Source of the DNA: Gracilibacteraceae bacterium
GTDB taxonomy: Bacteria; Bacillota; Desulfitobacteriia; Desulfitobacteriales; Syntrophobotulaceae
Direction of reading: 5' to 3'
Length of the DNA: 13,013 nt
NCBI GenBank assembly: GCA_031274335.1
Contig: JAISQG010000251.1
Span: 1-13,013 of the forward strand
Under the pieces are notes generated by a model. It made no database searches. It was not told the DNA's origin and was given only the letters and a program-made list of their open reading frames with translations. Positions 5,789 to 12,686 of the stretch are shown here, piece by piece. Position 1 is the stretch's first letter; each line of letters starts with the position of its first letter. Position numbers and translations under genes: made by a program.

Positions 5789-7066
5789 ATGTCGAGCATG
5801 AACATCGGATTACTGGGACTGGGTACGGTGGGCGGCGGCGTGGCTGCCGTTCTGGCTAAAAACGGCGCTGACATCAACAGGCGGGCGGAGTGCGATATTC
5901 GCGTCAAAGCCGCGCTTGTGCTGGATGAGACAAAAAAACGGGCGGAGAATGTGCCGGTGACGACAAACCCGGCGGATATTCTGGCGGATAAAGACGTGCA
6001 GATTGTGGCGGAGCTCATGGGCGGTGTGGAACCGGCGCGTTCCTATGTTTTGGAGGCGCTGCGCAGCAAAAAAAGCGTCGTCACCGCCAACAAGGATCTT
6101 CTGGCGCTTCATGCGGAGGAAATATTTCGCGTGGCGGCGGAAAACGGGCAGGACATCTATTTTGAGGGAGCGGTGGCCGGAGGCATCCCCATTATTGCCG
6201 CCATGCGCGCTTCGTTCACGGCCAATGACATAACTTCCGTCACCGGCATCATCAACGGCACGACAAATTACATTCTCACGGCCATGACGGAGCAGGGGCG
6301 CGATTTTGCCGCTGTTTTGCACGAGGCCCAAGAACTGGGCTATGCCGAAAGCGATCCGGCGGCTGATGTCGAGGGCCTGGATGCGGCGCGCAAACTGGCG
6401 ATTCTGGCTACGCTGGCTTTTCACACCCCGGTGCTTTTTCCGGATGTTTACGTGGAGGGCATCACGGGCATCACAAGCGCGGACATCGAATACGCCAGGG
6501 AATTGGGCCGGGTTATCAAACTGCTGGCCATTGCCCGCAAAACGGAGGAAGGCGTGGAGGTGCGCGTCCATCCGGCTTTGCTGCCTGAGCGGCATCCGCT
6601 GGCGACGGTGCGCGACGTGTTCAACGCCGTGTATGTGGAGGGGGATGCCTTGGGAGAAAGCATGTTTTACGGCCGCGGCGCCGGCGCCCTGCCCACGGCG
6701 AGCGCTGTCCTGAGCGACGTGATTCAGGCGGCGCGCAACCGGAACGCCGGCGTGCAGGGGCGGCAGGGCTTGGGCCACGACCGCCGTTTGCCGATAAAAC
6801 CCGTGCGCGATTATCGCAGCAGCTTTTATATCCGCCTGAAGGTGAAAGACGAACCCCGGGTTTTTGCCAGCCTGGCCCTGTTTTTTGCCGAGGCGGACAT
6901 CAGCTTCGCCTCCATCATCCAAAAGCCGCGCTCCGGCGGGAACGCGGAAATCGCGCTTGTGACGCATCCATGCCGGGAAAGCCAGTTTGAGCAGGCGCTT
7001 TCTTCCGTGCGTGCCTACAGCAAATTAGAAAAAATATACAATACTATCCGCGTTTTGAACGATTGA
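5789..7066 (+). CDS. hom: Homoserine dehydrogenase with C-terminal ACT domain
   Basis: Reduces aspartate-4-semialdehyde to homoserine with NAD(P)H, the branch step to threonine and methionine; cytosolic. The 425-residue length is usual for the single-function enzyme. The nucleotide-binding glycine motif GLGLGTVGGGV comes at residues 8-18. TANKDLL carries Lys102, EGAVAGGIP is at 126-134 and NGTTNYI at 156-162. DVEGLDAARK (193-202) contains Asp198 and Lys202, matching the catalytic pair of the family. The regulatory ACT domain fills about 344-420 and normally senses threonine, but its D-x-P-G-V turn reads DEPRV, with Arg357 in place of the usual glycine. GGGAGAG (5778-5784) precedes ATG 5789 by four bases; ATG 5798, giving MNIGLLG, is the other possible start and would fit the family N-terminus better. 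thrB follows after 62 bases. Confidence 0.96.
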   Translation: MSSMNIGLLGLGTVGGGVAAVLAKNGADINRRAECDIRVKAALVLDETKKRAENVPVTTNPADILADKDVQIVAELMGGVEPARSYVLEALRSKKSVVTANKDLLALHAEEIFRVAAENGQDIYFEGAVAGGIPIIAAMRASFTANDITSVTGIINGTTNYILTAMTEQGRDFAAVLHEAQELGYAESDPAADVEGLDAARKLAILATLAFHTPVLFPDVYVEGITGITSADIEYARELGRVIKLLAIARKTEEGVEVRVHPALLPERHPLATVRDVFNAVYVEGDALGESMFYGRGAGALPTASAVLSDVIQAARNRNAGVQGRQGLGHDRRLPIKPVRDYRSSFYIRLKVKDEPRVFASLALFFAEADISFASIIQKPRSGGNAEIALVTHPCRESQFEQALSSVRAYSKLEKIYNTIRVLND

Positions 7067-7128
7067 AATTTTGAGAATCGTCTGCAAATGAACCTGTTTC
7101 TGAACAATTCTGACATGGGAGTGAAAAA

Positions 7129-8028
7129 ATGCTTGAGGTCAGGGTGCCGGCCACGTCGGCCAATCTCGGCGCCGGCTTTGACTGCATGGGGCTGGCGGTC
7201 AAGCTGTACAACAGCTTTGTCGCGGCGCCGGCTCCGCAGCCGGAAGTAGTCCTCGGGGGCGATTATACCGATAATATTTCCACGGGGACAAACAATTTGC
7301 TCTGGCGGTCGGCCTGCGCGCTCTGGGACAGATTACGCGTGCCCCACACACCTCTCCGCATTTGCTGTGAAAATCACGTGCCGCCGTCGCGCGGGCTGGG
7401 CAGCAGTTCGACCGCGGTGGTCGGCGGGCTCCTGATTGCGAACCACTTTGCCGGAGAGCCGTTGAGTCGTTTTGAGTTGCTGGAGATTGCCACGGAGATA
7501 GAAGGGCACCCGGACAATGTGGCGCCGGCTTTGTACGGCGGCGTGACGCTGACGGTGATGACGGGAGAAAGCATTATTTTCCGGGGGCTGGGCAGCGCGC
7601 CCGGTCTTTGTCTGGCCGTTATCGTGCCTGATTTCACGGTTGAGACGGAAAAAGCCCGTTCCATCCTGCCGCGCCGGGTGGCCCGGTCCGACGCGGTTTT
7701 CAACGCTTCGCGCGTCGGCTTGCTGACGGATGCCTTCTTACGCGGAGAATACGAGCTGCTCAAAGCGGGAACCGAAGACAGGCTGCATCAGGAATGGCGA
7801 GCCGAATTGGCGCCGGGACTCGGCAGCGCGCTGAAAACGGCGCGGGAGGCGGGTGCTTACGGTGCGGCACTGAGCGGTTCCGGCCCGACGGTTATCGCGT
7901 TTTGCCGGCCGAATGCCGGAGAGGAGGTGGCGGAGGCTATGGCCGGAGTGATGAGAGAATACGGCGTGAATGTCCGAGCGTTCGTACCGGAAATTGACGC
8001 GGAAGGGGCGGTGGCGCGCGAAATTTGA
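7129..8028 (+). CDS. thrB: Homoserine kinase (GHMP family)
   Basis: Phosphorylates homoserine to O-phosphohomoserine with ATP, the step before threonine synthase; cytosolic. At 299 residues it has the normal length. GHMP-kinase marks are the N-terminal substrate motif VPATSANLGAGFDCMGLA (6-23), the ATP-binding loop PPSRGLGSSS (85-94), EGHPDNVAPALYGG (125-138) and the C-terminal motif ALSGSGPTVIAF (247-258). ATG 7129 lies five bases after GGGAGTG. It follows hom in the same direction, as in many Bacillota. thrC, often the third member, is not found in this window. The next gene starts 41 bases later and may share the transcript. Confidence 0.96.
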   Translation: MLEVRVPATSANLGAGFDCMGLAVKLYNSFVAAPAPQPEVVLGGDYTDNISTGTNNLLWRSACALWDRLRVPHTPLRICCENHVPPSRGLGSSSTAVVGGLLIANHFAGEPLSRFELLEIATEIEGHPDNVAPALYGGVTLTVMTGESIIFRGLGSAPGLCLAVIVPDFTVETEKARSILPRRVARSDAVFNASRVGLLTDAFLRGEYELLKAGTEDRLHQEWRAELAPGLGSALKTAREAGAYGAALSGSGPTVIAFCRPNAGEEVAEAMAGVMREYGVNVRAFVPEIDAEGAVAREI

Positions 8029-8069
8029 GACGGGCGGCTTAAAAAATTTTTATTGGGAGGTATAGCGAA

Positions 8070-9368
8070 ATGAGGAAGACAAGTCTGGGGAAAAAAGCAT
8101 TGATCCTGTGTATCACGCTGGTGTTTGCGCTGGGCGTGTCCGGTTGCGGGGACGCGGGTGCGAAAACCATGCTGGCTCTGAACAAAGAATACGCCGCGCT
8201 GCAGGTGGTCGAACAAACGGGAGAAGTCAGTCTTGAGGTCAGCCTGTCGGATGCGGTCTATGAACTGCTGGGTGAATACCGGCCTACGCTGGAGCAGTTT
8301 CTCGGCATGTTTGAGAATATGTCCTATGCCAGCAAAAGCGACGCCCGCAACATGACCGTGGATTTCACGCTGAACAACCGGGGCGGCGAGCTTATGCGCG
8401 TTATCCTTGACACGCCGGGCAGCGCCTATTACATCGACATGCTCGGTTACCTCAGACAAATTGACGCCATCATCGAGCAGATTGACAATTTGGGAGAAGT
8501 TCCCAAATTAGAGGATGATCTCCAAGGTAACCAATGGATCCAGATTGACATGGGTGAATCGACCCAGAACGCTTTAAGCGCTTTTTCCGCGGATCAGGTC
8601 GCGCTGGTCAATGATGTGCTGGCGGATTATCTCGCCGGCTTGGAGGACGCGGTGTTTGCCGATTTTGACAGCGGTTTGGTCAAGGACATCAGCGGCGGTT
8701 TTGAGTTCAAAATCACCTATGAGCAGGTGGGGCCGTATATTCTGGCCATCGGCACTTACACGCTTGAACATCTGGACGCCTTCGGCGCTTACACGAAAAC
8801 CTTTTTGCAGGGCATGACCGGGGAACAGCTGGCGGTGTTCAATCTGACGGAGGAAGACCGGGACGAGGCGGTCTCGGAAATAGACGCGGCTGTGACCGCG
8901 GCGAAAGAAAACAAGGCAGCTTTTGAAAATTACCTCGCGATGGCGGCGTCGTATGTCCAAATGCCTGATGTGGCCAAATTGCTTGGCGGAAGCTATATAT
9001 CGCTGTCGCTGGTGAAAAAGGGCGCTACTTTTACCGTGGCCTATGACATTCTTATCAACGCGAATTTTGACGGTACGAGTTTTGCGTCAACGATGGGCAT
9101 GGATTTTGGCAGCAACTCCCTTCGCATGACAGCAACGGATAATGCCAAAGAGATCAGCGGCTTCACTCTGGAAGTGCCGACTGCCGGCGTGATCAACGCC
9201 GAAGACACGGAGTATTTCTCCGGCTCCGGGGATATAATGGAGTCTTTCTTTAATGGCCTTGCCTACGGCTATGGCGGTTATGGCTATGACCCCTATGGGT
9301 ACGGTTACGATGAAGACTTCAGCACGGAAGACTGGGAAGATTGGGAAGAGTGGGAGCTTGAAGGCTAG
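8070..9368 (+). CDS. Putative lipoprotein with Tyr/Gly and Trp/acidic C-terminus, unknown function
   Basis: A 432-residue exported protein that I cannot assign. The N-terminus is a lipoprotein signal: MRKTSLGKK, a hydrophobic core, then VSGC with the lipid-bearing cysteine at residue 26. GGGAGG precedes ATG 8070 at a normal distance. The body alternates amphipathic strands and helices. Pieces such as AYYIDMLGYL and QWIQIDMGES, and the later run SLSLVKKGATFTVAYDILIN, recall secreted lipoproteins with a LolA/LppX-like half-barrel, but this is only a shape impression. The last 34 residues (399-432) change character: YG-rich repeats (YGYGGYGYDPYGYGYDEDF) followed by an acidic Trp segment (EDWEDWEEWELEG). 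It lies 41 bases after thrB and before a hairpin at 9392-9422. Nothing in it links it to threonine synthesis. Confidence 0.85.
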   Translation: MRKTSLGKKALILCITLVFALGVSGCGDAGAKTMLALNKEYAALQVVEQTGEVSLEVSLSDAVYELLGEYRPTLEQFLGMFENMSYASKSDARNMTVDFTLNNRGGELMRVILDTPGSAYYIDMLGYLRQIDAIIEQIDNLGEVPKLEDDLQGNQWIQIDMGESTQNALSAFSADQVALVNDVLADYLAGLEDAVFADFDSGLVKDISGGFEFKITYEQVGPYILAIGTYTLEHLDAFGAYTKTFLQGMTGEQLAVFNLTEEDRDEAVSEIDAAVTAAKENKAAFENYLAMAASYVQMPDVAKLLGGSYISLSLVKKGATFTVAYDILINANFDGTSFASTMGMDFGSNSLRMTATDNAKEISGFTLEVPTAGVINAEDTEYFSGSGDIMESFFNGLAYGYGGYGYDPYGYGYDEDFSTEDWEDWEEWELEG

Positions 9369-9383
9369 AATATTCTGAATTCA
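9368..9383. promoter_or_regulatory. Two adjacent 8-base palindromes upstream of argD
   Basis: GAATATTC (9368-9375) and TGAATTCA (9376-9383) are perfect palindromes placed end to end, beginning at the last base of the lipoprotein stop codon. They contain TGAAT and ATTCA elements resembling ArgR box half-sites, but the spacing differs from the consensus 18-base box. Their position 65-80 bases before argD makes arginine-dependent control conceivable. The evidence is weak. Confidence 0.22.
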
Positions 9384-9391
9384 ACTGTGCA

Positions 9392-9422
9392 GATGGCGCC
9401 GCAATTTTATTTCGGCGCCATC
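9392..9422 (+). terminator. Strong hairpin between the lipoprotein gene and argD
   Basis: A perfect 10-base stem, GATGGCGCCG (9392-9401) with CGGCGCCATC (9413-9422), encloses an AT-rich 11-base loop (CAATTTTATTT). The stem strength suits an intrinsic terminator for the lipoprotein transcript, but the following bases (AACTTTAATC) form only a poor T-tract. It could instead be a processing or stability hairpin, or an attenuator in the argD leader. The argD start codon is 25 bases downstream, so no promoter fits between them. Confidence 0.6.
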
Positions 9423-9447
9423 AACTTTAATCGCCAAAAGGAGAAGC

Positions 9448-10647
9448 ATGGATACCAAAGCATTGATCGAATCAGGGGAAAAACATCTCATGCGCACGTA
9501 TGGCCGCCTGCCACTGGCTTTCAGCCGGGGAGAGGGCACATGGGTGTGGGACACGGACGGCAAACGCTACCTCGACTTTGTCACGGGGCTCGCCGTCACT
9601 TCGCTGGGACACGCGCATCCGGAAATAACACGGGTTATTCGAGAACAAGCCGGACAAATACTCCATTCTTCCAATTTATACTGGATAGAATCGCAGGTGC
9701 GGCTGGCCGAGGCGCTGACGGCGAATTCCTTCGCGGACAAGGTGTTCTTCTGCAACAGCGGCGCCGAAGCGAATGAAGGCGCCTTGAAGCTGGCGCGCAA
9801 ATATGCCAAAACGCATTACGGCGCGCATAAAACCAAAATAATCAGCTTACGCGGCTCGTTCCACGGCCGCACCCTGGCGACACTGACCGCTACGGGGCAG
9901 GACAAATACCACCGAGGCTATGAACCGCTGCCCGCTGATTTTGGTTACGCGGACCGCGAAGATTCCGCCGCGCTGGAAGAAATTCTGGACGACCGCACGG
10001 CCGCGTTTTTTGTCGAACCGGTGCTGGGTGAAGGGGGCGTGTACCCCGTCAGCAAAGAATTTATGGCAAATGCGAGAAAAATTTGCTCGAAAAGAGGGAT
10101 TTTACTTGTCTTTGACGAAATACAATGCGGAATGGGCAGAAGTGGATTCCTGTTTGCGCATGAGGCCGGCGGCGTAGAGCCGGATGTTATGACATTGGCC
10201 AAAGCCCTGGCCAACGGGGTGCCAATCGGCGCAGTACTGGCGAGAGGCGAGGCGGCGGAAACATTTGCTCCCGGCGATCACGCGGCCACATTCGGCGGCA
10301 ATTTTCTCGCTACGGCCGTCGGTTGCAAGGTCATGGAAATAATGACGGCGGAAGGTTTTTTGTCAGACGTGCGGGAAAAAAGCGCTTGGTTTGCGGGCGA
10401 GCTCGGAGCGCTGGCCCGATCGGCGGGCATCACCGGACAGGTGAGAGGCATGGGCTTTATGCTCGGGTTGCCGGTTGGCGCGGCCGGGCCGCGCATCGTG
10501 GATTTTTGCCTCCGGGAGGGGCTCTTGATCAATTGCATCGGCGGGGAAACATTGCGTTTTTTGCCGCCGCTCACCGTGTCGCGGGCCGAACTGGAGGAAG
10601 CGCTCGGCATCTTGGCCAAAGCCTTGACCGTTTGTCCCGTATCTTAA
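9448..10647 (+). CDS. argD: Acetylornithine aminotransferase (class III PLP enzyme)
   Basis: Transfers an amino group from glutamate to N-acetylglutamate semialdehyde (or the reverse) in arginine synthesis; many family members also accept the succinyl-diaminopimelate substrate of lysine synthesis. At 399 residues it has the usual length. Motifs: GRLPLAFSRGEGTWVWD (19-35), phosphate-binding CNSGAEANE (102-110), SFHGRT (137-142), the cofactor-contacting LVFDEIQCGMGRSG (220-233) and the Schiff-base lysine Lys252 in TLAKALANGVPIGA. AAAAGGAG precedes ATG 9448 at a normal distance. It sits 21 bases before an aspartate-type aminotransferase, so the two are probably cotranscribed. No other arg gene is in the window, so another class III activity, such as ornithine or succinylornithine aminotransferase, cannot be excluded. 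Confidence 0.9.
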   Translation: MDTKALIESGEKHLMRTYGRLPLAFSRGEGTWVWDTDGKRYLDFVTGLAVTSLGHAHPEITRVIREQAGQILHSSNLYWIESQVRLAEALTANSFADKVFFCNSGAEANEGALKLARKYAKTHYGAHKTKIISLRGSFHGRTLATLTATGQDKYHRGYEPLPADFGYADREDSAALEEILDDRTAAFFVEPVLGEGGVYPVSKEFMANARKICSKRGILLVFDEIQCGMGRSGFLFAHEAGGVEPDVMTLAKALANGVPIGAVLARGEAAETFAPGDHAATFGGNFLATAVGCKVMEIMTAEGFLSDVREKSAWFAGELGALARSAGITGQVRGMGFMLGLPVGAAGPRIVDFCLREGLLINCIGGETLRFLPPLTVSRAELEEALGILAKALTVCPVS

Positions 10648-10668
10648 ATTACAGAAGAGGGTAGAAAA

Positions 10669-11859
10669 ATGAAACTTTCCCAGCGCATTTTGGGGATAGA
10701 ACCATCCGCCACACTGGCGGTGGATGCCAAGGCAAAGGAATTGCAGTCCCAGGGCAAAAACGTCATCTCCTTTGGCACCGGCGAGCCGGACTTCGTTTCG
10801 CCCCCTGCGGCCTTCGATTACGCGCGCCGGGCTATGGAGGAAGGGCGGACGCATTATCCGCCGACGCCGGGCATTCCGGCTCTGCGGCAGGAAATAAGCT
10901 CCTATTACAAACGGCGGTTTGACTTGGACGTCGCACCCGAACAGATTGTGGTGGGTTGCGGCGCGAAACCGATGATTTATGAAACGCTGGCCGCCATTGT
11001 GGACGCGGGGGACGAAGTCATTCTCCTGTCGCCGACCTGGGTAAGCTATATTGAGCAAATCAGGCTCGTGGACGGCAAGGTGGTCGTCGTCGATACGGAA
11101 AAAACGAATTTCCAGCCGGATTTGTCGGCGGTGGAACAGGCAATCACGCCGCGCACAGCGGCAATCCTCATCAACTCGCCCTCGAATCCGACCGGCGTGA
11201 TGTATGACGCCGAAACCCTGCGGAGTCTGGGCGTTCTGGCCGTGAAACACGATCTCTGGTTTATTTGGGATGAAATCTACGAACAGCTTGTCTACGGAGA
11301 GAACAGGCACTGGCATCCGCTGCAGCTCATGCCGGAGCTGGCAGAGCGCCTTGTCACGATCAACGGCGTGAGCAAATCTTATGCCATGACGGGCTGGCGC
11401 ATCGGATACGCCCTCGGACCCAAGGAGATCATGAGCAAAATAAACGCCTTTCAGAGCCATCTTACCTCGGGGGCGACATCGGTAGCTCAATGGGCGGCGC
11501 TTGGTGCCATGCGTGAGAGTGAGGCAGACAAGCAGAAAATGCACGAGGCGTTCCAGGCCCGCAGAACGCTTATCTGCGGTTTGCTGGCCGCCATGCCGCT
11601 TGTCAGCTTCCCGGAACCGCAAGGCGCTTTCTATGTTTTTGTAAACATAAAAAACTGCATTGGAAAGTCATATAAAGGACAATTATTGAAGGACGATATT
11701 GACTTTTGCGCAGTGTTGCTGGAAGCGGAGCTGGTGGCCGTCGTACCGGGTAGCGCGTTTCTGGCGCCGGGGTATTTGCGGTTTTCCTACGCTGCCTCCG
11801 AGGAAGCGATCAGGGAGGGGATGACCAGGCTGCGGAGATTTTTGGAGCAAATCACGTGA
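10669..11859 (+). CDS. aspB: Class I aminotransferase, aspartate aminotransferase-like
   Basis: A 396-residue fold-type I PLP aminotransferase of the AspB (Ib) branch, most likely interconverting oxaloacetate/glutamate and aspartate/2-oxoglutarate. Supporting motifs are the N-terminal ISFGTGEPDF (33-42), THYPPTPGIPALR (61-73), SPSNPTG (170-176) with Asn173, DEIYEQLVYG (201-210) with Asp201 and Tyr204, and SKSYAMTGWRIGY (235-247) with Schiff-base Lys236 and phosphate-binding Arg244. LRFSYA near the C-terminus contains the arginine expected to hold the substrate carboxylate. GAAGAGGG precedes ATG 10669 by seven bases. Aspartate made here would feed hom and thrB upstream. Related enzymes use aromatic amino acids, methionine or alanine, so the exact substrate is not fixed by sequence. 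No clear terminator follows. Confidence 0.9.
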   Translation: MKLSQRILGIEPSATLAVDAKAKELQSQGKNVISFGTGEPDFVSPPAAFDYARRAMEEGRTHYPPTPGIPALRQEISSYYKRRFDLDVAPEQIVVGCGAKPMIYETLAAIVDAGDEVILLSPTWVSYIEQIRLVDGKVVVVDTEKTNFQPDLSAVEQAITPRTAAILINSPSNPTGVMYDAETLRSLGVLAVKHDLWFIWDEIYEQLVYGENRHWHPLQLMPELAERLVTINGVSKSYAMTGWRIGYALGPKEIMSKINAFQSHLTSGATSVAQWAALGAMRESEADKQKMHEAFQARRTLICGLLAAMPLVSFPEPQGAFYVFVNIKNCIGKSYKGQLLKDDIDFCAVLLEAELVAVVPGSAFLAPGYLRFSYAASEEAIREGMTRLRRFLEQIT

Positions 11860-12113
11860 ATATGCAAAAAAAACTTGGATTTCATTAAAATAACTATAGA
11901 CAAATTGAACGCTTTAGTGATACAATTAAAGCACAGCCTTATTACATCTATTGAATGCACTGCAAAAACCAGATTTTCATCACCAAACGCACTGTATATC
12001 GTATTGATGTAGGACCCGGACACTATATATGGCATGACATCATCCGAACAGACTTTTTGCAGTGAAATCAACCATTGGCGCAACCGTGGAACACAGGTTA
12101 AGGAGGAATGACA
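11860..12113. other. AT-rich intergenic gap with inverted repeats
   Basis: These 254 bases between the aspB-like gene and the PilP-like gene are much richer in A and T than the genes around them. I see no supported coding frame. Contents: a short hairpin GCTTTA/TAAAGC (11911-11916 with 11927-11932) lacking a T-tract; a perfect 11-base inverted repeat (11958-11968 with 12054-12064); a poor promoter candidate TTGATG (12004-12009) with TATATG (12026-12031) at 16-base spacing; and AGGAGG at 12101-12106 serving the next gene. Confidence 0.6.
11958..12064. repeat. Perfect 11-base terminal-type inverted repeat enclosing 85 bases
   Basis: CACTGCAAAAA (11958-11968) and TTTTTGCAGTG (12054-12064) are exact reverse complements bounding a 107-base segment. 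The arrangement looks like the ends of a miniature or deleted insertion sequence. No target-site duplication is visible: the flanks are GAATG on the left and AAATC on the right. The interior has no recognisable transposase fragment. A long-range RNA stem is an alternative reading. Confidence 0.45.
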
Positions 12114-12671
12114 ATGTCTCTTGGACAGCCCAAAAGGCGAAGCAGAACCGGATCATTTATAGCTTTCGCGCGCCGGCACAAAATCTGGCAGGTGCTGCTG
12201 CCTCTGGCGGTGGTTTCCGTTTTGCTCGTTCTTCTGTTGCAAATTATGACGCCGCAGGAAGATCTTTCGCGGGAAAAGCAGATTATACCCGCCTTGGCCG
12301 CCGGCAATGAAAATGTAGTTGAAATTTTGCCGCAGACGGAAAGGGAGGATGAAACGCTCCTGCCAGGCGAAGAGGAAGCGGGTCTGATTATAGATGCGGG
12401 GAGCAGGCTTTATCCTGCCAAAGACCCCTTTGCTGATGCGGAGCTGACGAATGTGACTTATTCCGGTGCGATACTGAGCGGGAACGGTTCCGGAGTGGCC
12501 ATAATGCAGGCGAGCGGCACATCCTACATAGTTAGGACGGGCGACTTCGTCGGCGAATCGGCTTGGCAGGTGGATGCTCTGACGGCTGATTCCGTGACGC
12601 TGAAAAACGGGGCCATGACCAGGGTGCTGTATACAGATAAAACGGATTTGCCAGAGATTATAATGCGATGA
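12114..12671 (+). CDS. Membrane protein with PilP/GspC-like C-terminal domain
   Basis: A 185-residue bitopic protein. AGGAGG (12101-12106) is seven bases before ATG 12114 but only one before ATG 12108, so 12114 is the likely start. A basic N-terminus (QPKRRSRTGSFIAFARRHK) and one membrane helix (about 24-44) are followed by an acidic, low-complexity stretch (50-100). A compact domain then begins at DPFADAELTNVTYSG (104-118) and includes GSGVAIMQASGTSYIVRTGDFVGESAWQVDAL, split over 126-156. A DPF opening, then alternating strands with Tyr-Val-x-x-Gly-Asp and a Gly-x-x-x-Trp-x-Val turn, is the pattern of PilP and of the GspC/PulC homology region, which bind the secretin in type IV pilus and type II secretion machines. 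This is an inference from pattern. The next gene starts 15 bases after the stop. Confidence 0.8.
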   Translation: MSLGQPKRRSRTGSFIAFARRHKIWQVLLPLAVVSVLLVLLLQIMTPQEDLSREKQIIPALAAGNENVVEILPQTEREDETLLPGEEEAGLIIDAGSRLYPAKDPFADAELTNVTYSGAILSGNGSGVAIMQASGTSYIVRTGDFVGESAWQVDALTADSVTLKNGAMTRVLYTDKTDLPEIIMR

Positions 12672-12686
12672 AAGGAGTTGAACGAG

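Noticed and set aside
5810..6967. Antisense open frame of 385 codons over hom
   Set aside because: hom is complete with catalytic motifs on the + strand; the antisense product has shadow-frame composition.
10363..11622. Antisense open frame of 419 codons over argD and the aspB-like gene
   Set aside because: It spans two well-supported sense genes and their junction, and has no ribosome site or domain.
11911..11932. GCTTTA/TAAAGC hairpin as terminator of the aspB-like gene
   Set aside because: The stem is short and AT-rich, the loop is long for it, and no T-tract follows.
11787..12083. Minus-strand 98-codon frame over the AT-rich gap
   Set aside because: It would start with TTG without a ribosome site and overlaps the 3' end of the aspB-like gene in antisense. 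The product is not recognisable as a transposase or other family, so I do not call it a gene.
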